Below, one piece after another: positions 1 to 7,301 of a stretch of 30,755 nucleotides of DNA. The DNA lies in IMG/VR virus record IMGVR_UViG_3300036820_000650, positions 1 to 30,755 of that record, one strand, 5' to 3'. A program made the position numbers and the translations under genes. This DNA comes from a virus. The notes under the pieces were generated by a model. It was given only the letters and a program-made list of their open reading frames with translations, had not been told where the DNA came from and searched no databases. Positions within the stretch are counted from its first letter, which is position 1; the number at the start of each line of letters is the position of its first letter.

Positions 1-1074
1 ACAGCCAAAGGTGCGACTCCGGTCGAGGAAGAAAAACTCAAAAGGTTTATGATCGATATTGAAACCTTGCGACGCGATCAAACTGTACATGTGCGCAGGG
101 AATCGACAGACGCTGCGACCCTCTCACAACTGAGAAAAGACCGGGCACAGATAGAACAAGGTAAGTGTGCCGCATGCGGCCAGAAGCTACCGAACGCAGC
201 CACTGCGCTTGTCAGTGCTGATCACAAGATCTCAATCCTCGAGGCGAACGTATTCAATGCTCGGGAGATGTCTGAAGCTGCAGAAAAGCGCTACAAGGAA
301 TTGCAGAAATCCAGTGAGCATTTTCGTGATGATGTGGTCACCCGCCACCTGGAGAAAGCTCAGCTTGAGCAAGTTGTAAATACACTGAATATAGACATGG
401 CTCGCATGCTGAAAGAGATTGAGACATTTGAACAGCAGATCAATCCATATCAGGAGCAGTTTGCTGATGTATATGAGCAACGAGGCATTTTGTTGATGGC
501 TCAAAGCGAGTATCAAGATGTCGTCAGAATGGTAGATTGTGAGATTGTTGCACTCGAATACTGGAAATCAGCATTCAAGCAGATCCGCCTTTTCTACATT
601 GGTGAAGTTCTATCCTCGCTTGCCATTGAGGTAAATGCTGCCATCGATTCACTTGGTCTCGTTGGCTGGCTTGTGCAATTTGTGACTGAGACTGAGAACA
701 AATCAGGCACGATGAAACTGGGTGTGCAAATTGAGATTCGAGATCCGCGCGGCCGCAAAGGGAAGTATGAGGACTTTGGCTCGGGTGGTGAGGATCAGCG
801 TTTGCGCTTAGGTATTGGCTTAGGAATGGCTTCGCTGATTCAGCGCGCCGCCGGTGTTGTGTGGGATATAGAAATCCTGGATGAGCCAACTCAATTTCTG
901 TCAGCGCAAGGTGTAGAGGATCTACTTACAGCGCTCGCGTATCGGGCTGAATCGCAAGCGAAACAAATTTGGTGTATCGATCACAGGGCGCTTACGCATA
1001 GCAGTTTCAAAGAGCACTGGACTGTCACAAAAACATCAGAGGGCTCAAAGGTTGATTTCGCCGGGCGCACTTGA
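1..1074 (+). CDS. Rad50/SbcC-like (gp46-type) ATPase, C-terminal part
   Basis: The frame is open from base 1, so the gene starts upstream and only its last 357 residues are visible; the Walker A half is missing. What remains has the order expected of an SMC/Rad50-type protein: a zinc-hook-like CAACGQ motif (bases about 166-180), a long charged coiled-coil stretch, an ABC signature (GSGGEDQRLRLG, bases about 784-820), a Walker B and D-loop (DIEILDEPTQFLSAQG) and an H-loop histidine (WCIDHRAL). Proteins of this family work with an Mre11-type nuclease to process DNA ends in phage recombination and replication. No nuclease partner is visible here; it is probably upstream. The 3' end overlaps the helicase gene by 23 bases, which suggests coupled translation. 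The family call is firm; the exact subfamily (SbcC or T4 gp46-like) is not. Confidence 0.85.
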   Translation, partial: TAKGATPVEEEKLKRFMIDIETLRRDQTVHVRRESTDAATLSQLRKDRAQIEQGKCAACGQKLPNAATALVSADHKISILEANVFNAREMSEAAEKRYKELQKSSEHFRDDVVTRHLEKAQLEQVVNTLNIDMARMLKEIETFEQQINPYQEQFADVYEQRGILLMAQSEYQDVVRMVDCEIVALEYWKSAFKQIRLFYIGEVLSSLAIEVNAAIDSLGLVGWLVQFVTETENKSGTMKLGVQIEIRDPRGRKGKYEDFGSGGEDQRLRLGIGLGMASLIQRAAGVVWDIEILDEPTQFLSAQGVEDLLTALAYRAESQAKQIWCIDHRALTHSSFKEHWTVTKTSEGSKVDFAGRT

Positions 1075-2419
1075 AGACGCAATTCTCACCTTACTTTCAT
1101 TCAGTGATGAGCACGCGACAGCCATAGCGCTGCGCGTGCCTGCTGATCTATTCACCAACAAAATCAATCAGATCATTGCGACTGCGGCGCTTGATCACAT
1201 TCGGCGCTACAGCAAGCCACCTAAAGGCCAGCTGGAATACCTGCTGGAATACGAACTTAATCGTGGTGAAGCCGGTAAACTCTTAAGCAATCAACTAGAC
1301 TCCCTAACCAATCAAGCCAAAGATATTCAGCCCAGTTTCATTCTGGATGAACTCGATCGCTTCCTGGAGATTCAGCGAACAACTAAAGCGCTCGGCGCTG
1401 CGCTTGAGGCGCTTACAGGGGGCGATGTAGAAGCTGCCCGGGCCCACATGGCCAAAGCACGTGAGGGAAACGCTCCCAAGGGCTCTCCAGGCATTTTTAT
1501 GCGAGATCCCAAACAGGCTCTGGCATTTCTCGATCACGATATCGAGGAAGGATTCTCATCAGGCATTCAGGCGATTGATAAAATGCATTCGACGCCGGCC
1601 AGGGGAACGATGACACTCTTCATGGCGTCGACTGGTAAAGGTAAATCGTGGTGGTGTCACGCCGTCGGTGCGGCTGCGATTCAGCATCACTTGAAGGTAA
1701 TTCATATTCCATTAGAGAACTCCGAGGAGATGACCGCCAAGCGCTACATTCAGACATTGTTTTCACTCTCTTCTCGTGAGGCGACCGAGGTGAGCATTCC
1801 GTTCTTTTCCGGAGAATCGATCGATGTGCAAACCATCATCCGGCCTAGTGTGGCCAGCCAAAGAGAGAAAATAGTCCAGCGTTTGAAAAGCTGGGGACCG
1901 CGCATGAGCCTGTATATCAAGGGATTTCCAGCGGATTATCTGTCAGTGGAAGAGTTGGATTTATTTCTTGACGATTTCGTCCGCAATGGTGGCTTTTTAC
2001 CTGATGTGCTAATTATCGATTACCTTGATCTGATGCGCATCGGTGCAGAAAACCTGCGCATAGATACAGGTAAAATAACCCGGCAATTGAAAGGGCTCGC
2101 CATGCGCCGTAATTGTGCATTGATTACACCAACACAAGGTAATCGATTGTCTGATGAGGCAAAAACGGTAAAGCGCAATATGGTGAGTGAGGATTGGAGT
2201 AAACCCGGAACAGCGGATAATGTGTATACCTATTCGCAAACACCTGAGGAGTTCAAACTAGGCCTGGCCCGCATCTCAGTTGAGAAGAGCAGAAATGAAC
2301 GCGATCGCTTTATGGTGTTGGTGAGCCAAGCTTACCAAATAGGCCAGTTTGCAATTGACAGTGTCTTAATGCGGGCGGATATATCAACACAGCTAGATCG
2401 ATTGACTTCAGGAGATTGA
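1052..2419 (+). CDS. DnaB-type replicative DNA helicase
   Basis: This 455-residue protein has an N-terminal helical domain opening with SPGALEDAIL, as in DnaB primase-interaction domains, and a RecA-like C-terminal ATPase. Walker A is ASTGKGKS (residues 192-199), the DnaB-type catalytic glutamate is in LENSEEMTAKR (about 222), and Walker B is VLIIDYLDLM (319-328). The late motif LITPTQGNR fits the DnaB sensor region. The start is a TTG at 1052 with a GAGGG ribosome binding site 8 bases upstream, inside the end of the ATPase gene; no ATG gives the complete N-terminal domain. It would unwind the phage replication fork as a hexamer. No primase or helicase loader is visible in the window. It lies within a compact replication operon that ends at the terminator at 3558. 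Confidence 0.85.
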   Translation: MISPGALEDAILTLLSFSDEHATAIALRVPADLFTNKINQIIATAALDHIRRYSKPPKGQLEYLLEYELNRGEAGKLLSNQLDSLTNQAKDIQPSFILDELDRFLEIQRTTKALGAALEALTGGDVEAARAHMAKAREGNAPKGSPGIFMRDPKQALAFLDHDIEEGFSSGIQAIDKMHSTPARGTMTLFMASTGKGKSWWCHAVGAAAIQHHLKVIHIPLENSEEMTAKRYIQTLFSLSSREATEVSIPFFSGESIDVQTIIRPSVASQREKIVQRLKSWGPRMSLYIKGFPADYLSVEELDLFLDDFVRNGGFLPDVLIIDYLDLMRIGAENLRIDTGKITRQLKGLAMRRNCALITPTQGNRLSDEAKTVKRNMVSEDWSKPGTADNVYTYSQTPEEFKLGLARISVEKSRNERDRFMVLVSQAYQIGQFAIDSVLMRADISTQLDRLTSGD

Positions 2420-2422
2420 AAC

Positions 2423-2506
2423 ATGACTTATCAGAATGCCAGGAGCGTGCATATACTTTTGATTGTGGGCCTGCTGTTCTTTTTCTTCTATCCGTGGGGA
2501 TGCTAA
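2423..2506 (+). CDS. 27-residue single-pass membrane peptide
   Basis: A short reading frame with a very good ribosome binding site (AGGAG, 8 bases before the ATG) sits between the helicase and the next gene. After about nine polar residues it encodes one hydrophobic segment (ILLIVGLLFFFF) and ends in YPWGC. It is too short to assign to a family. The segment is long enough to cross a membrane once, and the C-terminal cysteine could form a disulfide or be modified. Tiny phage membrane peptides can be holin-like, superinfection-exclusion or host-membrane modulators, but nothing here selects one. Its tight fit between two genes (3 bases after one stop, 3 before the next start) favours a real gene. 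Confidence 0.5.
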   Translation: MTYQNARSVHILLIVGLLFFFFYPWGC

Positions 2507-2509
2507 GAA

Positions 2510-2785
2510 ATGAGAATCCGTAAATTAAAGGTAAGAGTCTTTGCTCCAGGTAACAAGAAATCAAGCGAAGCAATTATTAGTTCGACCAAGAATCGTTACT
2601 TGAAGCCGGCAGAGATGCAAGCCAAAGCGGAAGAGATCAAGCGTCAGGTAGAAGAACTGTTACCAATGGAGGAATACAGATTGGTAAAGCTCTCTTCCCG
2701 GCAATACAATCTTGTCTGGGTCAGCTCAAGGTTAAAGGTTGGTGACATGATCGATCCTGTGGTAGCGGAGTGGAAAGCAAAATGA
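2510..2785 (+). CDS. Conserved-looking hypothetical protein, 91 aa
   Basis: This small basic protein begins MRIRKLKVRVFAPGNKK and continues with a lysine and glutamate-rich helical stretch (residues about 33-52) and a C-terminal part that looks like beta strands (EYRLVKLSSRQYNLVWV). I do not recognise the family. It follows the membrane peptide by three bases and its stop overlaps the next start in an ATGA, so it belongs to the early/replication operon. The charge and size would suit a small nucleic-acid-binding or regulatory protein, but this is only a guess from composition. Confidence 0.6.
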   Translation: MRIRKLKVRVFAPGNKKSSEAIISSTKNRYLKPAEMQAKAEEIKRQVEELLPMEEYRLVKLSSRQYNLVWVSSRLKVGDMIDPVVAEWKAK

Positions 2786-3288
2786 CTAAATGTCAACATG
2801 GAATTTGGGCAGTACGCGGAATAGTTTTTAAAGAAGGCAAGTTAGCTTTTCACTATCGTACATGCGCGCTGTGTGGATTTGATGTTGTTTGTACCGCTGA
2901 GGAATATGACGGATGTTTTGGATTACGAGAGGAAAAGGAGAAACAACCGATGGAATCAATAAGAGAAGTGAAAACCTGTTTCGAGCGTATAGGCGTGGAG
3001 GATAGAACAGTGATCTTCTGCACGTTGCCTTTGCATCATGAGGGACCGCATCATCATGTGCAGAACAAGTTGCCTCTTCCGGAGCGATTAGTGCCCCGAA
3101 TCAGTGGAAGCATTCGGTCAGTTCCGCTAGAGGAGAGAACTGAAAATGTTCTACGTCCACTTGAAGAGCCTGCAGGAAATCTTCATTGCAATGTCTGCGG
3201 AGCCACTGTGGATTTCAAACTCTCCGTACTTCATGAGTCCTGGCACAAGGAACAGGATGATCGTTGGAACCGGAGACACGAGCCTTGA
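2782..3288 (+). CDS. Hypothetical cysteine/histidine-rich protein, putative zinc-binding
   Basis: The start chosen is the ATG at 2782, overlapping the previous stop in ATGA; a GTG at 2770 in the same frame would add four residues. The 168-residue product carries several metal-ligand pairs: CALCGFDVVC near residue 30, a histidine-dense central stretch (LHHEGPHHH), and a C-terminal CNVCG followed about 13 residues later by HESWH, which resembles a C2H2-type zinc finger. The pattern suggests two or more zinc sites. I do not recognise a named family. Its position in a run of small genes downstream of the helicase suggests an accessory early function. Confidence 0.6.
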   Translation: MTKCQHGIWAVRGIVFKEGKLAFHYRTCALCGFDVVCTAEEYDGCFGLREEKEKQPMESIREVKTCFERIGVEDRTVIFCTLPLHHEGPHHHVQNKLPLPERLVPRISGSIRSVPLEERTENVLRPLEEPAGNLHCNVCGATVDFKLSVLHESWHKEQDDRWNRRHEP

Positions 3289-3425
3289 GCGATAAGCCTA
3301 TACCAGATAAATGCCTTTACGATGGTCACGACTGGGAAGAACTTATTGATCCCCTATCTGGCGGATTTGTGCGGTGCAAAAGATGCGGCTGTACGAGGGA
3401 TTGCGAGGAGGACGAAGAATGGTAA
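3285..3425 (+). CDS. Small putative zinc-binding protein, 46 aa
   Basis: A TTG at 3285 overlaps the preceding TGA stop (TTGA) and has GGAG 9 bases upstream. The 46-residue product reads SDKPIPDKCLYDGHDWEE at the start and contains a C-terminal cluster CKRCGCTRDC followed by an acidic tail EEDEEW. The spacing C..H and CxxCxC fits a single zinc-ribbon-like site. The same start arrangement appears elsewhere in this window, which supports a real gene despite its size. Function is unknown; it is the last confident gene before the terminator. Confidence 0.5.
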   Translation: MSDKPIPDKCLYDGHDWEELIDPLSGGFVRCKRCGCTRDCEEDEEW

Positions 3426-3447
3426 AGCCCAGCCCAAAGGAGAAATC

Positions 3448-3501
3448 ATGAACGCAAAAGAGCAGGAGTCACAAAGGAACACAGAAAGTACTTGCGCTTA
3501 A
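3448..3501 (+). CDS. Possible 17-residue peptide with strong ribosome binding site
   Basis: AAAGGAG precedes an ATG by 5 bases, and the frame encodes a hydrophilic 17-residue peptide (MNAKEQESQRNTESTCA) before TAA. It is the only translation signal between the last zinc-binding gene and the terminator at 3558. It could be a genuine micropeptide, a leader peptide, or the decayed start of a lost gene. The evidence is only the ribosome binding site and start codon. Confidence 0.25.
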   Translation: MNAKEQESQRNTESTCA

Positions 3502-3557
3502 AACCCAAACTGTTGTTATTATCGTTGACAGCATAAAAAGCGAGCTACTGGGGAACA

Positions 3558-3592
3558 GGGCTCTGAGTCCAAATCGGATTCAGGGCCCTTTT
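3558..3592 (+). terminator. Rho-independent terminator between replication and virion modules
   Basis: A 13-pair stem (two G-T wobbles) runs from GGGCTCTGAGTCC to GGATTCAGGGCCC around a 5-base AAATC loop and is followed by TTTT GCTT. The T run is on the + strand only, so it ends rightward transcription from the replication genes. About 50 bases of AT-rich sequence precede it. The virion module begins immediately after, so those genes must be served by read-through, antitermination, or a promoter I could not identify. Confidence 0.8.
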
Positions 3593-3605
3593 GCTTGTCG
3601 AGGTA

Positions 3606-5354
3606 ATGACTTTGGACTTTGGACTCTATCTTCCGATATCTAAAATTGATGAGGAAAAGCGCATGGTGTGGGGTTACGCATCCACACCTACGAAAGACCT
3701 GCAAGGTGAGATAGTCAAAGTCAGCGCCATCAAGAACGCTCTTCCTGATTATCTTCAATGGTCGAACATCCGGGAGATGCATCAGAACTCTGCAGTTGGT
3801 ATTACCGTAGAACATAACGTCAGCGAAAAGGGTCTGTACATTGGTGCGCACATCGTCGACGATAGCGCCTGGAAGAAATGCAAACCCCTTACTCCAGGAA
3901 AGCTGGATTCTGTTTATAAAGGATTCTCAATCGGCGGCAACACGATCGAGAAAGTCGGAGATACGATCACGGAGATCAAGCTGATCGAAATCAGTTTGGT
4001 TGACCGGCCGGCAAATAGTGAATGTCGCATAGACTCCATCAAGCTTGAAAAAGGTATAGCCGAAGTAACAATGGCCGGCGCTGATTTAGATGAGCCCTCC
4101 CGCAACACTCTCTTTGAAAAGTTTCTAGATACAGCACGCAATTTCTTTGGTACGGAAAAGTTCTCCGCGACCGGGGAACCCGTTCTCGACCTCTATGAGG
4201 CTGCGACCCTTCTGGAGGTCGAGAAGCGGGAATTCAAGCAGAAGGAACGTGAGCATCTAGCTTCAACCGGTGCGGCCCTCCCCGATGGCTCCTTCCCGAT
4301 TTCAAATACCTCCGATTTGCACAACGCCATCCAGGCGCACGGTCGCGCCAAGGATAAGGAAAAAGCGAAGCGGCACATCATTGCTCGTGCTCATGCGCTC
4401 GGTGCCACACACATGCTCCCCGCGGGCTGGGGTGAAGGAAAATCTCTAACTATTGAGGACACAGACATGAAACTCGAAGAGGCACAAGCTCTCGCCAAGA
4501 AATATGGAATCACGGTAGAGGAACTATCCAAACGCCTCTCGAAATCACGCGCCATGCACTTTGGCAAAGCGATGGAGCATTTACACAAGGCTCAGCGCGA
4601 GCACGACAAGTGCATGAAGTGTCTGGGCAAATCACTCAGTGACGGTACCTTATTCAAGACGCTCATCGCCTCCGGACTCGAGAAGGGCGAAGCCGAGTCG
4701 CTTGTTTCGCACCTGCACAAGATGAGTGACGAGCATGACATGGTTGAACATCACATGGGCAAAGCTGCTGGCGGCCACGTCTCACAGGGCGGGATGGCTC
4801 CGATCGATGCTTCTTATGATGACTCCGGTGACGTCAAGGAAAAACCCCAGAGCGAACTGACTGAAGGTGAAGTAGAAGACATCAGCATGTTCGGTACCAA
4901 TTCACCCTACGACGAGCATGAGCGTCACGAGTCGAGCGCACGCGGAGGCAATGTGAACAAGAAAGAACTCACTGATCTGATTAAGAGCGCCGTCATCGAA
5001 GCCACGAAACCACTCGAGAAGCAACTCAACGATCTCAAAGTGGAAAATGCTGAGCTGAAAGGCGCACAACGCGTATTGGCATCCATGCCGGGCGCCGGGC
5101 GCCGTGCCAATCTCTTTGCTCTCGACAAGTCCGCGCCGGCAGTAGCTATGCTAGGCGACGGTTCGGATGACAAGAGCGCAGTCAATGAGGAGATCGGCAA
5201 AGCTTTCTCGTCCATGGATCGTGACGATCCGGATAGCATGCTCCGCGGCACAGCACGCATCATCGGCCTCCGGGCCACACATCCGAACATGTTCGGCAAG
5301 TCAATCTTTGATCCTGAATACAAAGGTGGCGCTGGCAGCAGACGCGGCGTTTAA
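3606..5354 (+). CDS. Prohead maturation protease (S78/XkdF-like) fused to scaffold-like region
   Basis: Residues 1-145 form a phage prohead protease: VWGYASTPTKDLQGEIV, the catalytic-histidine context REMHQNSAVG (His about 59), the serine context VYKGFSIGGN (Ser about 108) and IEISLVDRPANSEC. Residues about 219-275 (ASTGAALPDGSFPI through MLPAGW) match a small helical module often joined to phage proteases and structural proteins. Beyond that come charged helices and a coiled coil near 445-485 (DLIKSAVIEATKPLEKQLND), fitting an internal scaffold that is cleaved during capsid maturation. The start is uncertain: ATG 3606, TTG 3612 (better spaced, 8 bases after CGAGG) or TTG 3591, which lies in the terminator tail. 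The gene is directly upstream of the capsid gene, as expected. No portal gene precedes it. Confidence 0.85.
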   Translation: MTLDFGLYLPISKIDEEKRMVWGYASTPTKDLQGEIVKVSAIKNALPDYLQWSNIREMHQNSAVGITVEHNVSEKGLYIGAHIVDDSAWKKCKPLTPGKLDSVYKGFSIGGNTIEKVGDTITEIKLIEISLVDRPANSECRIDSIKLEKGIAEVTMAGADLDEPSRNTLFEKFLDTARNFFGTEKFSATGEPVLDLYEAATLLEVEKREFKQKEREHLASTGAALPDGSFPISNTSDLHNAIQAHGRAKDKEKAKRHIIARAHALGATHMLPAGWGEGKSLTIEDTDMKLEEAQALAKKYGITVEELSKRLSKSRAMHFGKAMEHLHKAQREHDKCMKCLGKSLSDGTLFKTLIASGLEKGEAESLVSHLHKMSDEHDMVEHHMGKAAGGHVSQGGMAPIDASYDDSGDVKEKPQSELTEGEVEDISMFGTNSPYDEHERHESSARGGNVNKKELTDLIKSAVIEATKPLEKQLNDLKVENAELKGAQRVLASMPGAGRRANLFALDKSAPAVAMLGDGSDDKSAVNEEIGKAFSSMDRDDPDSMLRGTARIIGLRATHPNMFGKSIFDPEYKGGAGSRRGV

Positions 5355-5418
5355 AACTCGCTCCTTTCGGGGGACTCCGGGGTTTGCCTGTACCTTGCGA
5401 GAAAACAGGCAAGAGTTT
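5354..5418 (+). promoter_or_regulatory. Structured leader between protease and capsid genes
   Basis: The 92-base gap before the capsid gene contains a perfect 8-base inverted repeat, TTGCCTGT (5384-5391) and ACAGGCAA (5405-5412), directly flanked on its 3' side by GAGTTT (5413-5418), which pairs with AAACTC at 5354-5359. Together they could form a closed multi-branched RNA. No T run follows, so it is not a normal terminator. It may stabilise or control the highly expressed capsid mRNA. This is read by eye without an energy calculation. Confidence 0.35.
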
Positions 5419-5446
5419 CTAACAAATCATTAACCAGAGGAAGCCA

Positions 5447-7039
5447 ATGTCAACCACTTTTCCCAATCTAGAAGCCCTCCTTGACAACAGTGATTTCATC
5501 AAGGGGATTTCGCAGAAGATAGGCGCGCTGAACAAGGCGGACACGATTGATCAGTCGCTTGGCCTACTTTGGTATGACTTGCGTCCTGTGGTTCAGCTGC
5601 TCTATCCCTATAAGCAGTTGATCCCGCTGATCAGCCGCTTGCCTCGTGTGCCGGCCGACGGCGGCAATGCGTTTCACTGGAAACGCATTACGGCCATCAA
5701 CATTAATAACACCTACATCGGTGTGTCTGAAGGCAATCGCGGCGCGGCGATCGCCATCAATCTCCAGGATCAGCAGGCGAGCTACAAGACGCTGGGCCTT
5801 GAGTCCTCTGTCAGCTTCGAAGCCAGGCTCGGCGCAATGAATCTGATGCCCGATGCATTGGGCAACGCGATTCAATCCACGCTGCGCTCCACCATGATCG
5901 GCGAGGAGCAAACGCTGATTGGTGGCAACGCCAGCACGCCGTTAGGCATTACGCCAACCCCAGCGCTTGTTTCAACCGGCACGGGCACAAGTTTCACGAC
6001 CGCACAAACCATTTATGTACGCTGCGTAGCGTTGGCCCATGGCGCTTGGCTTGTTGCATCCCTGAGCAACGGCGTCCCGGGACAGATCACACAGCAGAAC
6101 ACCGACGGCTCGACGAACGTCTTCGGTGGCGGATCAGCACAACCATCCGCAGAAGCATCGCTTGCCATCGGCACAAATGGCAATTACATGCAGGCAACCG
6201 TGACGGTTGTGCCCAACGCCGTGGCCTATGCCTGGTTTGTGTCTGCAGCAACCGGCACCGAAACCCTCAAGTACATCACAGCCGGCAATCAACTCAATAT
6301 CCTCTCGCTCCCCCCAGGCGGCCGGCAGCCGGTCACAGCTCTGCAGGTCAACGGAACCTATCAGGACAACAGCACAAACTCGCTCTTGCCCGATGGCATC
6401 CTGTCACAAATCTATGGTTCTGTGTTCGGCCCTGCCCCGTCATTGGCGATGTCCACAAATCAGCTATTACCTACCGGAGTTTCGATCACTTCCGGTGGAT
6501 CGCTGATCTTTACCAAGGCTACTGCCAACACCGGCTTAACCATCTCTGGCACCAACATCAGCGAATTCGACGCCATACTGCAGGCGGGTTACGACCAATA
6601 CAAGATTGGTTATGATCGCATCCTGATGTCATCCGCTGATATCTCGAACTTCATGGGTCAATTCCTGGGCCAGAGTGCTGCAGCTCAATTCCGCATCCTG
6701 TTTGACGCTGATGCGGAATCAGGGCGTATCGTAGCCGGCCGCAGAGTGACGAGTTATCTGAACAAGTTCTTCGGCAACACCCTCGATATCGAGATCCATC
6801 CTTACATTCCGCCAGGCACGATTATCTTCTGGAGTGACCGGGCGCCGTATGAGTTGAGCGGTGTGCCCAACATTCTTGAGGCTCATGTGCGGATGGACTA
6901 CTATCAGATTCAGTGGCCATTCCGTTCCCGGCGCTACGAGTATGGTGTCTACACCGATGAGGTGTTTGCCTGCTACTTCACACCGGCATTCGCCATCATG
7001 AACAATGTCTATGCGCCAACAGGTACGCCATCGGCATAA
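5447..7039 (+). CDS. Major capsid protein, HK97 fold with inserted Ig-like domain
   Basis: A 530-residue protein following the protease gene, with a GAGGA ribosome binding site. The N-terminal part (FIKGISQKIGALNKADT, GGNAFHWKRIT, then a long conserved-looking stretch to MIGEEQTLIGG) and the C-terminal part (ISEFDAILQAGYDQYKIG, DILMSS-like helix, RRVTSYLNKFFGN, PPGTIIFWSDRAPYEL, FRSRRYEYGVYTDEVFACYFTPAFA) fit an HK97-type capsid protein. Residues about 167-300 interrupt this fold with small-residue-rich beta sequence (YVRCVALAHGAW, YMQATVTVVPNAVAYAWFVS) typical of Ig/FN3-like surface insertions. It forms the icosahedral shell. There is no separate delta domain or cleaved propeptide obvious at the N terminus. 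High confidence from position and both fold halves. Confidence 0.85.
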   Translation: MSTTFPNLEALLDNSDFIKGISQKIGALNKADTIDQSLGLLWYDLRPVVQLLYPYKQLIPLISRLPRVPADGGNAFHWKRITAININNTYIGVSEGNRGAAIAINLQDQQASYKTLGLESSVSFEARLGAMNLMPDALGNAIQSTLRSTMIGEEQTLIGGNASTPLGITPTPALVSTGTGTSFTTAQTIYVRCVALAHGAWLVASLSNGVPGQITQQNTDGSTNVFGGGSAQPSAEASLAIGTNGNYMQATVTVVPNAVAYAWFVSAATGTETLKYITAGNQLNILSLPPGGRQPVTALQVNGTYQDNSTNSLLPDGILSQIYGSVFGPAPSLAMSTNQLLPTGVSITSGGSLIFTKATANTGLTISGTNISEFDAILQAGYDQYKIGYDRILMSSADISNFMGQFLGQSAAAQFRILFDADAESGRIVAGRRVTSYLNKFFGNTLDIEIHPYIPPGTIIFWSDRAPYELSGVPNILEAHVRMDYYQIQWPFRSRRYEYGVYTDEVFACYFTPAFAIMNNVYAPTGTPSA

Positions 7040-7048
7040 AGGAGTCTT

Positions 7049-7297
7049 ATGAGTGTCTCATTTCTCGCTCCACCGAATACATCGTACTTTTCGATGGATA
7101 ACGTAACTGTGAAAGTGAATCCGGATACGTGCATTTGTACCGTGCCCGATCATCTGGCCGAGAAAGTGAAGTCCCTGCTAGGTTGGCCTCCGGTTGCTGA
7201 GAGCAAGCCGATCGAGGTCAGCACACGCAAGCGGCCGGAGATTCCGGAGATCCCCGCACTGGGCACAACGCCAGTACCGGACGCAAAGAAAGAGTAG
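7049..7297 (+). CDS. Small hypothetical protein next to capsid gene, 82 aa
   Basis: It starts 9 bases after the capsid stop with an AAGGAG ribosome binding site. The first half may form a short beta domain (YFSMDNVTVKVNPDTCICTVPD) and is followed by a helix (HLAEKVKSLLGW); the last 30 residues are proline and charge-rich (KRPEIPEIPALGTTPVPD), probably disordered. Similar small proteins between capsid and connector genes are common in phages and may be minor head components, but I do not recognise this one. Confidence 0.6.
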   Translation: MSVSFLAPPNTSYFSMDNVTVKVNPDTCICTVPDHLAEKVKSLLGWPPVAESKPIEVSTRKRPEIPEIPALGTTPVPDAKKE

Positions 7298-7301
7298 TTC
7301 A

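Noticed and set aside
3490-3557. TTGACA at 3525 and TTATTA/TATTAT as promoter elements
   Set aside because: TTGACA has no -10 element at the proper distance before the terminator, and the other pairs have poor spacing; a promoter is possible but not supported.
4925-5323. 132-codon minus-strand frame opposite the protease C-terminal region
   Set aside because: Serine and arginine-rich shadow of a clear + strand coding region; no support.
6046-6615. 189-codon + strand frame within the capsid gene
   Set aside because: Alternative-frame reading of the capsid insertion; composition rich in His, Arg and Cys, typical of a shadow frame.
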